Of a stretch of 64,000 nt of DNA, positions 14,101 to 24,172 are shown in pieces. Source of the stretch: Mytilus californianus (lineage: Eukaryota; Mollusca; Bivalvia; Mytilida; Mytilidae). A program made the position numbers and the translations under genes. Positions within the stretch are counted from its first letter, which is position 1. The number at the start of each line of letters is the position of its first letter. Location: NCBI RefSeq assembly GCF_021869535.1, contig NW_026262668.1, positions 64,572,058 through 64,636,057 on the forward strand, written 5' to 3'. The notes beneath the pieces are model-generated. The model was given only the letters and a program-made list of their open reading frames with translations. It was not told the DNA's origin and did not search any database.

Positions 14101-17100
14101 TGTACGGTTCTTGTCGTGTTCTGTGATTCTGAAAGTGCTCCTCGTGTTGACGGCACTTTGCCTTTTCTAAATTTCTTTGCTGGACCTGCAGGCTGCTGTG
14201 AAACCTTTTTGGGAACATTACGAGGCCTTTTCGGTGGTTTCATATCTGATTAGAAATCGATGTTTCTAAGCCGGAAGCGAGATGCGGATCCGAATGATGA
14301 AATATGTCTTTATGGAAAATAAATATATTAATCAAATCTCTTTCATTAAATTGGTTTATCTTTTAAGTGATAAACCTTAATAAATCCGAGACGGAAGAGT
14401 TCTTGTGTAAAAGACTTCCGTTTTTTGTTTTTGATTTTTTGTTTACTACGCTTGTTTTTTTAAAGAAATTTTTAGACGTAGAAATTGAAGAAGAACCTGT
14501 GTCACGCGAGAAGTTGTTGGAATTAGGAAGGAAAGTGATAGATGGCAGTGTTGTATCAGGTACCGTTTGATAAACATGTTTAACATACCAACGTTAACGA
14601 CACACAAAATCTGCTTATTCTTTCTAATTTACTATACTAGTATTATTTGAGATGCACGAGGTAAGAGTGAAAGGCAGTTTGTTGTTCTTTTTGTTTACAA
14701 TTTGTTTGATAAATATGCTTATGAATTATAGCTATTATACTCATTCACATTTTTTACACAAATACCGGTGCTATATTAATAAGGTAAACAGATCTGCATG
14801 CCGTCTGGATTTTAAGTTGTTTACGTATAGTTCCTTTGCCTGACAGACTACTTTTTTGCATAAGGTACCACTAGCGCATGTCTGAAATTTGTTTGAGAAA
14901 TATCAAGTGTTATTTTTCTATACAGTTTTCCTATGCTAGTGTGCAGTGAGTTTGGCATCAAGTTTGGCATCAAGTTTGTCAAATGTCTAATTCTTTTCTG
15001 TCCGGACGTCTGCTTCATCTTCATTAAAGTTAGAAGTTGAACCGTTTGATTTGTTTACCTCTGGAACCTTTAGAATCAACAGAAACGTTATACTTCAAAC
15101 TATTTGATGGAAGGTTTTCTGTGACAGTAATTTGTAAACGAGTTAACCCACTCTTCTTCTTGTCCTATTTTCATCATATTGATTGATGGAATGGCGGATG
15201 GCTTGTACGATATGATTGGTGCAATGTCCTTCTGATACATGGATATTTGATGTGTCATCCCGAATTCCCGGAAAAATAAACGCTGATCCCGAATTTCCGA
15301 AAAAAAAGTCTTTCTCTGTCTTAACCCGAAAAATGAATCATTAAATCCCGACCCGCTAAGTGTAAATCTCGAATTCCCGTAAAAAATAAAGGCCTAATTC
15401 CGACGTCCCTCATCTATCTGTCGATCGTGATTTTAGCAAGGATCTGTGTTTTGTTTCCGTCGATTAAAACAGAATAGACTTTGTGTCTTAATGCTATTTC
15501 TTTGAAGTATTGCTTCACTTTAGCTTTAGCTACATGTTACTGAATGATGGAAATTAATGCTCTTTCTGAAGTAAGGGTAATAGCCGTCTCTTTGAGTAAT
15601 TTGGTTATGCTTTTGGTAGAAATTTTATCAGCTGAATGTTTGACGTTTGACACATACTTTTTTTTATTAAATTTGCCTGCGTTCTGTTCCATAACTAGCT
15701 GATAACCTTTATAATCTCGACCATTAGGGTTTGCAATAGGTTATAAGTGTTTCCTCTTATCAGTATTAAGACTTTCAAAGAAATTAATCTGTTTTGGATT
15801 GAAAATAGCAATATAAAACAGGCACAGTGCCGGCAATTTGGGTAAAATCGTCGTTTGTTTGTTTGTTTGTTTGTGTCGGGTTTTTTTCGTTGTTTTGTTG
15901 GAAGTTTTTGTTGTTTTATTTGGGAGTGGGAAGGGTTGTTCTTAATTATTGTTAGCTATATGGAGGAAGGCTAACGTTTTTTTTTAATTCTTAAAATAGC
16001 GTTTCTGGTAATTTTTGTTTTAATTTTACTAAATTTTCTCCTTTTCTCACTGCTCTGTAAATTTCTGGTAAAATAATACATTTATACATATAATTATGAC
16101 GATATTATTGCGTATTTTATAGGTCATCCTCGTTTCTTTAACCAGCTTTACAGTGGCATTGATCCATACAGTCTTTTTGGAGCATGGCTAGCTGAGGTTC
16201 TCAATTGTAATGTGTGAGTGTACGATGTATGGTCTTTTATGGCTGAATTATAAATATTAAAAAAAAAAACGCTTTTCCTTCTCTTTAAAGTTGAGAATTT
16301 TAAATGTTCAATAAAATTTAGGTATATATTACTTTACTTCAGGAACCATATGAGGTTCAATCGAATTGTTGTAAATCATGGTTTGTTTTAATTTTCAAGT
16401 TTCATTGAGAATCATATTCTATCCTTTTGATATGCAGCAGAATACTTGTTTAAAACAGAAATGACATTGCTGAAAAAGTTGTAAGTACTTACTTTTCACT
16501 TAACGGACAGCAGAACCTTTTTTTCGATTTTACATACCCCCTCCCCTTTTTAAACAAGTTTTTGTTTTGTCAATTCTCTAATGTGAAATGAGGACGCTTT
16601 AGAACAAATACATTTAGCTTTACACTCGGATTTTATGAAGCGTTACTTTTGGTCTACTTTTTGTGTGCTGTTTTATTGACAATTCTTTTGGCCATGAGGT
16701 TTTCTGTTAAAAAAATTGACTCTTAGCTTCTTCCCATTTTCTTAATTCCAATAACTTACTGATATATTCATTTTCAGGCACACGTATGAAGTTGCACCGG
16801 TAATGGTTACGTTAGAAAACTATATTTTTAAAAAGTTATCATCAATTATTAGGTACCAAGATGGTGAAGGCGTCTTTTGTCCAGGTATCACTTTACCACT
16901 TTTTTATTTTGTGTACTTCGTCTTGTCTACGACGCCTTCTCTGTACTTACTGAAACAAATCAACACACAGATGATGCTTTCAATTAAAGGTACCCCAAGG
17001 GTGACTGGGAATAGAAATATGGTCACTACAGGTCTTCTTCCGACCGGCAGTAAACCCTTGCAAAGTGGGTCATCCGGTTGACTGTGCGGGATGTACAAGT

Positions 17101-20100
17101 ACGCAGCCCCGTCCTTCAAAATGGGGACTTTAAATCCGATGCCTTGTGTAGAGAGAGTGCCACGCTCTCTGCACGTTAAGAACCCTTATAACAACTCTTT
17201 GAGGGATCCGTAGGTGGTCTGTTGCAAGGCAAAATTTCTGTCTCTATCCAGTATACCCTCATTTTTCAGTGGCAGTCTAAATTTCCCGACCATCATCCCG
17301 GATTGCCTCTACTACAGAAACTACCTATTTTATTTATTGTTAATTTGTTCTCGTCCTGAACATGCATGAAATATTTGCCACTGGACGTTAAGTAACCAAC
17401 AATCAATCAATCAATTAAAGGTCTTGGACATGGTTATATATATGTAACTGCATCGTTTAATTGTTGATAATTCAGTACTAACGCACAATTCTATTTAATT
17501 TTAATGTTAAATACAGATTAGAATTATATTAAAACAACAATTTCCAAATGTAAAAAATATCATTTGTAAAATCTTCAAAAAAGTGTAGAAACTATAATCA
17601 CGGATTTGGAATCTAGGCATTTCCCTGACAGTCAGCAGCCCGAATGTTGAACTCCATTGTTTTTGGTTTTACGTACCATTGGGTTGCTGTCTCATTGGCG
17701 TATATGTTTCATCTCTTTCTATTCATACCTAAGAATCCAAAGCTAATTTGTGTTTCAGGTGGTTCCTTTTGCAATATAATGGCTATACATTTAGCTAAAC
17801 TCAAATATGATCCAACACTCAAACAAAAAGGAGTGTTTGGTATTCAACCAATGGCCCTTCTGACATCTGAGGATGCACACTACTCTTTAGCAAAAGGCGC
17901 CAACTTTCTCGGATTTGGAACAGATAGTATAGTAAAAGTGAAAACTGACGACAAAGGTAGAGTTATTCCAGATGATTTAGAAAACAAAATTCAACAATGC
18001 AAACAAAATGTAAGTTTACGAAGTATACCCATGTAATCACAAAAATAACAATGACTATAACTTTTGTCTATTTTTACTTTTCGTAAAATCTTCGGAACTG
18101 ATCATGATTATTACCAGATTTCATCAAGAGAAGACCTACCCGAAAATACTTTTTGTAAACACATTTATTAAATGATATGAGCAAATCAGCCCTAATAGGA
18201 TAAATCAGAATGTGCAAAACTGATGTCGTTGCCTTGTTAATATAGATCATGACTTACTGATATTGCTTTTCGGACCGGTCCATTACGGGAAAAGCCGTAT
18301 TGGCCCATGGGGCTAATACGGGACGTTGACTTCCGGTTTCATTTTTTTAGCCGCATTGGCCTATGGGCTAATACGGGACGTTCACTTCCGGTTCCATTTT
18401 TTTACTCAAGTTTGGACGTATTGTTATAAATAAGATACATTTCGTATTATGTAATTTTGAATTAAATTTAAAAAAGTTTGAATAATGTTCCGTGATTTGA
18501 AACGGCCTTTTCGAGAAAAACTTTCGATTATTATCACTGTTTAATTTCCGTTTTTCAATCATCAGAACGCAGATGATTCAAGAGTAAGAATAGGTTAACT
18601 GTCTGAATTATTATTCCAAGCTACTTTATACTTTCTAGATAAAATGAATTGAAATAGCAATTATTAAGTACTTGGACGCGAAATCAGAAATTTCATAATG
18701 CATCGTAACTGCGAAAAGACAAGTTCAATATGAATTCCTATATCTTTTTTTACGGTAAGTTTCTTGGTTTAAACGAAGAATTTAAATCGTTTAATAAAAG
18801 TGTTATGAACTGGCTGTTTCTGTATTGGCCACGTTATAGATTCTCGATCAGCTGTATTGGTCCTCGACTCTACGAGTCTCGGGGCCAATACTGCTTACCT
18901 CGAATCTATAACAGGGCCAATACAGAAACAGCCAGTTAATAACACTATATTATTGACCATAAAAATTAAAAAAAAAACTAAAGGATTGCACGTACCTCAA
19001 GTAGTGTATAGTTTACTTATCTTAATATCAATCTTTTTAATTACTAAGAAAACTACACCCGTCATGTTTATGGCGACATGTGGAACTACAGTGCTTGGTG
19101 CTTATGACGATTTGGAAGCTGTAGCTGATGTTTGTAAGCGTCATAATGTATGGATGCACGTAGATGTAAGTACTGTTTAAAAATATGTTAAGTTGTCTTA
19201 TGACAAAAACACAGATAAAGAAAAAAAAGTTAATGAAAAATATTTACGCTTGTTTTACTGTAGTGTAAAGTTCAAATTCGTTATTTGTATCTGTTTTTAA
19301 TATGAATTTTTCAAGCTTCATGGTGTTATATAACTTCTGAAATTGGATGTTTCACATTATACCAGTCAGCTTTCTTTCATGTTACTTTTACAATTGGCAC
19401 ATGATTCGGATGTTATCGGCAGTTAGAATGTTTTTTATATACAAGATGGTGCTGATTTGTTAAATCTTATTTCTGTAGGCAGCTTGGGGAGGTGGTGTTA
19501 TGCTGTCGGATAAGTTGAAACATTTAACAAAAGGAGTCGAGAGGTAATAAATAATTTAAAACTACATGTATTATTTAACAAAACTTATAAGAAAATCTTT
19601 ACATCTAGTGTAAGCAAGGACATCCAGGCATATGACGAAGTTCCACACATTCAACTTAATACATTTAGTTTAAATTAACATTCTAAAACGTATATAAAAT
19701 AAACGTATTTGTGTGACGTTGTCAAATGAGAGTTGTCTTAACACTAGCGGCTTCTGAAAACAACGCTGTAGACGCCTACGACCTCTTTGGATTTTCTGTA
19801 GGGTACGGACTTTAAAGACTCCTTCCGATTTGAATGAATAGTTAAAATGAAAGCATAATTCATTTTAAGTCATGTGTTTTCTTTTTAATTTTGGTATTTG
19901 TCATCTTTTGTCAAGCAGTATATATATGTACATGTACTTAGATAGTTTCAACATTTTCGTTTCGTTTTTTTTTTAATTTAGATTTTAAAATGTAATATCT
20001 TTCTTTCGATTTATAGATCGGATTCTGTAGCATGGAATATACATAAAATGTCTGGGGCTGGTATTCAGTGTTCTGCATTGGTTGTAAAAGAAAAGGTACG

Positions 20101-23100
20101 TTCATATAGAACATTATTACAAAAACGGAGAAAGTATGATCTAACCACTTGTTTTGTCCATTGTTTTTTTGTACGTATTATAAATGATTATACATGTAAT
20201 TAGTCTGTCAAATAGTAACATCATTTATAGTATTTATATTGTTATGCCCCGACGTAGGCAAAGGGGGCATTAAGTGTTACCCTTGACCGTCCGTCCTTCT
20301 GTCTTTCCGTCTTTCCGTGTTTCTGTCCTTCCGTCCGTCCCATTTTTGTTTTCGCACTCTTACTTAAGTTTTCCTTATCCAAATTTGATGACACTCGTAC
20401 ACAATGCTAAGCACCTATACTCGCAGACAGCTTTCGAATTTGGACAGTGAGTCACTTACGGTTCTAGAGTTATACCCTTTTTAACTAGCAGAATTGCAAA
20501 AATTGAGCGGGGGCATTCTTGTCCCCAGACATAATCTTCTTTTATTTAATTTATCTTGCATAATCGCCGTAGACCTTCACACTTTTTGCATTTATGAAAA
20601 AGGGGCAAATACTGCCAAAATATACCTTATTTTGAGATCTTGTCTTTACATTGGCAAATGTGGAAAAGCTGTACAATAATAAAATGACCATAACAAGCAA
20701 AGCAAAGATCAAAGAACAGTTTTCAATTGTCTGAGTTGGGTTTATTGTATACATTACAATACAGAGAAGGGATGTTCTATAAACCCCCGTATCCCTTAAG
20801 TTTTCTTGTGTTTGTCCAAATGTTAAAAAGATGCCTCTATATTCTAGTCTTGGCTATGAATGCACGATTCATGACGTCTTCGTACCCATCTAAAGAACTT
20901 TTAACAGATTTGTGAGTTAATGCATTTTAAATAAATGCGAGAAAACATCAAGAGCCCAGCTCACGGTCTTCGACAATAAACAAGTATCAAGCTCTACATC
21001 TTCATGAGTATAGGCAATTAATTATTTGGAAAAAAATAAGTGACTTAATTCTCTAAATAACAAATTAAAAACAAACATTAAGATATAAATAACATGGGAC
21101 ATTCACATTAAGGTTTGTATGGGTAATCTAGATTGTTACCTCTTCCTGAGTTTGCTCTTGATTAAGGGTGTCCGTGAAGGGGAATAGAGTATTTGCCACG
21201 GATTAGAGTCCCTTATGGGGGTTTTAACGACCTTGACTGACTATAGAGCCCTCGCACGGTCGGTGGATTAGAGTAAACTTTTATCTCCCTCGTATTAACC
21301 TATCAAAATCTGGTATTTTGACATGCAGTATTATAATTTCTTTTATCAGTCAAGAAATACTAGAATGATATTAATGATAGTATTGTCTTTCGAATAGGGG
21401 TTTCTAGAAAAATGCAATGCGTACAGAGCAGAGTATCTGTTTCAACCAGATAAACTGTACGACACGGAATATGATATAGGTGAGTTTTATACTTCATAAA
21501 TATCGTGGTACATTTCTAAACAATGCCTGCAAAAGAACATAAAAAAAAAGAAAAAAACACAGGCTGTAGTGTATTTAAATTTGTTTATTCAAGAAATACT
21601 AGAATGATAATACATATGAAACGGAAATTTTTGATAATGTAAATAACCCACGAGTATTCAGGTAACAATACTATTTAGGTATGGTAACTTTATAATGATG
21701 GTTTCATAGATGCATAATCCATAATCGCCACAAACTCGAGAGGTGACGGGTCAAACCAAAGTCTTTAAATTGGTATTTGCTGCTTCTCCACCACGCTTTT
21801 TGTAATTTTGCCAACCGATATTCCATAGCAGGTATTTTTCAGGGGACAGGACAGTCCAGTGTGGTCGTAAAAATGATGTCTTAAAAGTATGGTTGATGTG
21901 GAAGGGTCGTGGTGACAAAGCAATGGCTGCAAGGGTAGAAAAGGCATTTGAAAATGCTAAGTAAGCTGTAATTAACAACTTGTATGGTCAAATAAGTTAC
22001 ATTAACACTGGTCCTTCGATATATCTTTCACGTGGTGAGGTTACTTTGAATAACAGTATAGAAAACAACTCTTCTTCAACACGAAACTGTGAAAAATAGA
22101 AGTTTAGATATGACTCCAAGGGTCATCCTATCACATGGGTCCCCAAGCGAAACAACATGAGACTGTGAAACATGGAAATTTAGATAATGTCCCTAGGGTC
22201 ATGCTATCACAGGGGTCCTCTAGGTGATACATGGAAGTTTAGATATGGTCCCTAGGGTCATGTTATCACAGGGGTCCCCTAGGACCAATCAACATCATTC
22301 AAGACCCGAACGTTTATAAACTTCGAGTACTTTTACAGTTCTTTGTGTATTTTGTTTTATGTTAGTTTTTTATTGTGTGCTTCGTGCCAATCTTATGAGT
22401 AAGCCATTTCAAACTGATGTTTTCTGTTTGTTCAGTGTTGTGTTGTTTCACCACTGACCCAGGAAAAGGGAGAGGGGTGGTTGAGCGCTCACAAATATAT
22501 TTTAACCTATCCACATTCTGTATGCGCCTTTTCCAAGTCTTCAGTGTAATTCAGTGGTAGTCGTTGATTGCTTTCTGTCATATGTTTAAGGTAAACTGTT
22601 GTGTATATAAATCAGGCCGGTTGTTTTTTAAGTATTATTTGTTTCACATTTTGCGATTTTGGGGCCTTTACAGCTCACTATGCGACTGATGATTGTATTA
22701 AACGATTGCGATAATATAAAATCAAGAATAAAAATAAACCAATTTACTTGTAGATATTTGACAGAAAAGGTTAGATCAACAGAAGGATTTCGTTTAGTTT
22801 TGCCTGAGGTATATCAAATAAATTTAAGTAAAGTTTATAATGTTTTATCAAACTGAAACAATTATAAAGTTTAGTATAAAGTTTAGTATAAAGTAGTTAA
22901 AGTAGGAGTTATCGATTTTACCGATTTAAAAATTGATTTTTATTTGTATACGGGTTTAATATTTTAAATTTAATGATATGAAGTCCATTTAAATTAATCA
23001 GAAACGTTTGGGAAAATGGGAAAAAAAGGATTTGAACACCATATCTTGAAACTGTATTTGAGTTATTTTAAGAGAGACATTGTGCCAATATAGTAAAAGC

Positions 23101-24172
23101 TTTACATTCATTTTGTGAGCTAGTCTACAGTTGTTTGAATTAACTTTAAACATTTCAGTATCAGTGCACAAACATTTCATTTTGGTACATTCCACCACGG
23201 CTACGAGGTAAAGAAGAAACACCAGAGTGGTGGCAAGAAGTGGCAAAGGTAAACTGCGCGCCTTCTTGTTAACAATAATGAATACAAAAAGTATTGACCA
23301 ACAGACGGAAATCCGAAAATTAGTTAATTCGAATTCAGGACATGTCACATACAAATAAAATTAACTACACAAAGGATTAAAAGATGATCATCAAATGATT
23401 TCCGATAAACAATAATGTCATCAAGATAACACTATAATATGCAATTGAAGTCCGCTATAACTGCTGGTATTGAATGATAAGCCATATCCAAGTCCATTGA
23501 TGAGAACCACTGAGATCCGAGATCCACACATAGCATCCAAATTATCTTCAATTCCCGGTATCGGATACGAATCTTTTGTATTCTTTTCATCTTATTTCCT
23601 GTAATCAACACATATATACATCAAACACTCGGATATCTTTAACAAACACTACTTGAAATGCGATTATTTAGAAAATGAACTATAAGAAATTTACTACACC
23701 AGCATCTTATATCAGTAAACTAAAAAATAAAGTTCTTGTTAACAGACATCAAAGGTTGATCAATGTTATTGAATTCGGATAAATGAAAATTGGAAAACAA
23801 TTGTAGTAAGTGTGTAAGAAACTAGATTGTAGACATATCAGGTCATAATGATTCTGTATTCGTTATACGACTTGATTAACAGTGTTGGTTCTCATATCAT
23901 ATTTCTTTTTCGTGTTGAAATATGTTTTCTATAGTTTGCTACTAAGCATTTTATGTCATTTTAATATTATGATATCTATGTATATTCCACAGATAGCACC
24001 AAATATAAAAGCTCGAATGATGCTTAAGGGATCCATGATGATTGGTTATCAACCGATGTCAACAAAAGGATTGGTCAATTTCTTCAGAGTTATAGTGGGT
24101 AACCCTCTCTGTGAAAAATCAGACATGGATTTTATTGTAGAAGAAATCGCGAGACTTGGAGAATCTGTATGA
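5131..24172 (+). CDS. CSAD: Cysteine sulfinate decarboxylase / GADL1-like PLP decarboxylase (14 exons)
   Basis: Join 5131-5167, 7140-7273, 14466-14559, 16123-16213, 16778-16884, 17759-18009, 19049-19165, 19479-19543, 20017-20095, 21398-21479, 21843-21960, 22754-22808, 23159-23248, 23993-24172. All introns are GT-AG and the phases agree, giving 1,500 bp and 499 aa (human CSAD is about 493). Group II PLP decarboxylase: the family turns cysteine sulfinate into hypotaurine, or aspartate into beta-alanine, in the cytosol. Visible landmarks are HPRFFNQ (residue 90 on), CPGGS (153), PLP-stacking His195 in AHYS, ATCGTT (247), HVDAAWGG with the PLP Asp277, Lys309 in WNIHK, catalytic-loop Tyr346 and MMIGYQP near the C terminus. 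AGIQCSA after the lysine favours CSAD/GADL1 over true GAD. Odd points are NIHK for the usual NPHK and DIGDR for DTGDK. Intron 2 holds an antisense Ngaro element. The substrate cannot be fixed from sequence. Confidence 0.93.
5594..6036. repeat. 40-bp minisatellite, ~11 copies
   Basis: The unit contains TAGCAAAAACAATTGTTTTG followed by TGTTGAATCTGCCGTAATGA and repeats head to tail with few changes. Each unit has a palindrome around CAATTG. The minus-strand open frames here are a by-product of the repeat. The array lies in intron 1 of the decarboxylase gene. Confidence 0.9.
6186..6248. repeat. Interspersed repeat tail (TCTCATTGG...CATACCACATCTTCTT family)
   Basis: The segment TTGTCTCATTGGCACTCATA then CCACATCTTCTT recurs in this window at 29950-29995, 34210-34245 and 37915-37945, and inverted at 24547-24597. 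It looks like the 3' end of an abundant retroposon or other dispersed repeat. Confidence 0.6.
8161..8608 (-). repeat. Ngaro split direct repeat A, terminal copy
   Basis: 448 bp, from TTAATTAAAGAATCAATTCT to ATCTTGCCA, repeated at 9185-9632 with no difference seen by eye. It forms the 3' end of the element (left end in this window). Confidence 0.9.
8609..9063 (-). other. Ngaro non-coding segment between repeats
   Basis: 455 bp of single-copy sequence between the B1 and A1 repeats near the element's 3' end. It has no ORF of note and contains a GGGGAGGTGGGTGGG stretch at about 8990. A possible replication signal, but nothing specific is recognised. Confidence 0.4.
9064..9184 (-). repeat. Ngaro split direct repeat B, internal copy
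   Basis: 121 bp from GATGTTTCTAAGCCGGAAGC to GATAAACCTTA, identical by eye to 14259-14379. It abuts repeat A2 directly, forming the internal junction typical of split direct repeats. Confidence 0.9.
9185..9632 (-). repeat. Ngaro split direct repeat A, internal copy
   Basis: Second 448 bp copy of the A repeat, between the B copy and the hydrolase-coding end of the element. A C-rich stretch (CTCCCCCCCCCC) follows near 9665. Confidence 0.9.
9718..11352 (-). CDS. Ngaro tyrosine recombinase fused by splicing to an SGNH hydrolase
   Basis: Proposed join: 11352-10392, 75 bp intron (10391-10317, GT-AG), 10316-9718; 519 aa. The recombinase part begins at a true ATG inside the RT ORF (58 bp overlap, other frame) and has the catalytic set: Arg167 (LRVSE), His285 and Arg288 (HSFR), and Tyr319 near its end. 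Unspliced, it stops two codons after the donor (TGA at 10384). After splicing the frame runs on to a domain with FVGSSIV (block I serine), LGSND (393-396) and DGTH (484-487), the marks of SGNH/GDSL hydrolases, which some Ngaro elements are known to encode. The hydrolase frame has no ATG near its start, which supports splicing. The role of the hydrolase in the cycle is unknown. Confidence 0.8.
11295..12896 (-). CDS. Ngaro reverse transcriptase-RNase H
   Basis: 533 codons. RT core: KCDVKSAFR (Asp155), LPMG (187-190) and the catalytic YLDD at 221-224. RNase H follows with Asp388 (FTDSA), Glu427, Asp452 (HIDNQS) and Asp502 (LADSLSR). It copies element RNA into DNA. The open frame has no early ATG (first internal Met is about residue 56), and an acceptor-like TTTTTAATTTGCAG ends at about 12908, so it may be expressed by splicing from gag. 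The exact donor is not settled. Confidence 0.88.
   Translation of the reverse strand: MYSLGNSPINVDEVKKALINYPHQEVARDLIQGLEAGFKLKYSGPRLPVDIDSKEMNGEKATIAREKIFKEINLGRVAGPFSEPPFPTFRVSPISVIPKKSSSEFRLIHNLSFPIHHSVNDFIDKQYCSVKYSSIDDAVNMIHRLKKNTLLAKCDVKSAFRLLRLSPGDFDLMGFKFENQYFFDKCLPMGASISSALFESFSTALHWVVQQQSKNVNILHYLDDFLFGGEAQTSQCHDTLKCFQDSCKLWGVPLAEEKTVEPTEVLIFLGIEFDTINMVMRLPEDKLVELKSRISFCLGRSKITLRDLQSLIGILNFACQVIVPGRAFCRRLIDATCNLRRPHHRTRITKAMKEDLNIWLLFLSNYNGTTVILDKFWSSNSDLELFTDSAGGVGKGFGIYFEGKWAQASWPHNWIISGILTDITFLELFPVVVALNIWGGMLKNKKILFHIDNQSVVSIINKKSSKSTSVMSLIRKLVLACLEYNILIKAEHIPGHLNSLADSLSRCDFQKFRKLCPTADANPYTIPAHLWKG
13101..14243 (-). CDS. Ngaro gag-like protein with CCCH finger and zinc knuckle
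   Basis: 380 aa from an ATG 15 bp inside the terminal repeat. The N-terminal ~150 residues are rich in Pro, Ser, Lys and Gly and look disordered. The C-terminal end carries C-X8-C-X5-C-X3-H (345-364), then C-X2-C-X3-H-X4-C (366-378), a CCCH finger and a short zinc knuckle. It is expected to bind element RNA and package it. No protease motif is visible. Confidence 0.8.
   Translation of the reverse strand: MKPPKRPRNVPKKVSQQPAGPAKKFRKGKVPSTRGALSESQNTTRTVQVSRTATGSNLSIASGPAINIVADAHQEPPFVPFRIQDEMDIESPNCNEENTLDRPRGALLPLNPQPGPSGVKSPANNLGMLTVSNQFVSHGSAGSGSLDTRLQVDQSPPYISSVFDPISSHIPVKIKEKIWNGEFIDLNILLKSTRDLVNEQNLEGELVVKGGVLSLVNQKRSPIKSIHVWTSAFMIYGSVMLEKWPNKGLEFFKYMQTVRMAASRGYSGGWVHYDEQFRLRKASSPFSSWGVVDMELWLLCVSTPNVSPSFNTGLSNGNNHQLHNGNSSTSGASSQNLGQRRVFTCRLFNNKGICTFGKNCKYTHKCSKCNGSHPYLECRN
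14259..14379 (-). repeat. Ngaro split direct repeat B, terminal copy
   Basis: Terminal copy at the 5' end of the element, only 15 bp upstream of the gag ATG (14243), so the promoter must lie in or beyond this short repeat. It ends 86 bp before exon 3 of the host gene. Confidence 0.88.
14560..16122 (+). other. CSAD-like intron 3, no gene seen
   Basis: AT-rich intron. It holds a degenerate cluster of CCCGAATTCCCG-like motifs at about 15255-15385 and a (GTTT)n run at about 15852-15873. I see no element with clear ends. Confidence 0.5.
17030..17418 (+). mobile_element. SINE-like retroposon with (CAAT)n tail
   Basis: About 390 bp ending CCACTGGACGTTAAGTAACC then AACAATCAATCAATCAATTA. The same 3' sequence (GTCCTGAACATGCA, ATATTTGCCACTGGA) recurs at 38388-38430 and inverted at 26040-26100, so it is dispersed. 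It lies in intron 5 of the decarboxylase gene, near TTCCGACCGGCAGTAAACCC at its head. Confidence 0.65.
18276..18405. repeat. Two-copy ~65 bp direct repeat
   Basis: A segment with GCCGTATTGGCCCATGGGGC, GGGACGTTGACTTCCGGT and a T run is followed at once by a second copy with small changes. The shared TATTGGCCC motif also occurs in the palindrome at 18799, so both may belong to one decayed element. Confidence 0.55.
18799..18946. repeat. 148-bp near-perfect palindrome
   Basis: Left arm AGTGTTATGAACTGGCTGTT and onwards, right arm its reverse complement; the centre is at GACTCTACGAGTC (about 18873). The arms pair over nearly their whole length with a few mismatches. It lies 100 bp upstream of exon 7 of the decarboxylase gene. 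Confidence 0.8.
20017..20095 (+). CDS. CSAD: CSAD-like exon 9 (PLP-lysine exon)
   Basis: Encodes SDSVAWNIHKMSGAGIQCSA and seven more residues. Lys309 aligns with the lysine that forms the Schiff base with PLP. The residue two before it is Ile; in animal GAD, CSAD and GADL1 proteins this motif is NPHK as far as I know. The reading frame and splice sites are intact, so this looks like a real substitution, not a broken exon. Confidence 0.85.
20240..20530 (-). mobile_element. Helentron-like (pearl-type) element, single core
   Basis: Read on the minus strand it starts GGGGACAAGAATGCCCCCGC. It has one core with GGTATAACTCTAGAACCG and CTTAGCATTGTGTACG, then a GGACGGACGG run, then a hairpin end closing in GGGGCATAAC. 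ATGCCCCCGC at the start and GGGGCAT at the end are inverted. It lies in intron 9 of the decarboxylase gene. Confidence 0.7.
22075..22282. repeat. Tandem repeat, ~3 degenerate copies of 60-70 bp
   Basis: Copies share GAAGTTTAGATATG, GGTCCCTAGGGTCATG and CTATCACAGGGGTCC. It lies in intron 11 of the decarboxylase gene. Confidence 0.65.
22290..22720 (+). repeat. Dispersed repeat copy, also at 33790-34250
   Basis: Shares with 33790-34250 an ordered set of blocks: GTGCTTCGTGCCAATCT, AAGCCATTTC, the run through CACTG to CCCAGGAAA to GAGAGGGG, the run from CACATTCT to ATGCGCC, and CAGTGGT, ending in the CATTTTGCGATTTTGGGGCC region. Probably a retroposon fragment. Confidence 0.6.

Larger units (their letters stand above)
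8161..14379 (-). mobile_element. Ngaro-type tyrosine-recombinase retrotransposon, 6,219 bp
   Basis: The element reads on the minus strand inside intron 2 of the decarboxylase gene. Order from its 5' end: repeat B2 (14259-14379), gag, RT-RNase H, YR plus SGNH hydrolase, then repeat A2 (9185-9632) joined directly to repeat B1 (9064-9184), 455 bp of single-copy DNA, and repeat A1 (8161-8608). This a1-ORFs-b1a2-b2 order is the split direct repeat pattern known for Ngaro/PAT elements of the DIRS order. There is no protease or DDE integrase and no target duplication, as expected for a recombinase-based element. By eye the repeat pairs are identical in sequence and length (448 and 121 bp) and all frames are open, so insertion was recent. 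Confidence 0.9.

Noticed and set aside
8161-14379. Reading the 448-bp repeats as LTRs of a Gypsy or Copia element
   Set aside because: The repeats are not at both ends; the split order, tyrosine recombinase and lack of protease and integrase fit Ngaro.
17644-17758. Upstream extension of the 130-codon ORF over decarboxylase exon 6
   Set aside because: The acceptor at 17757-17758 joins in phase to exon 5 and the residues before it (repeat-like TTGCTGTCTCATTGGC) are a dispersed repeat, not decarboxylase.
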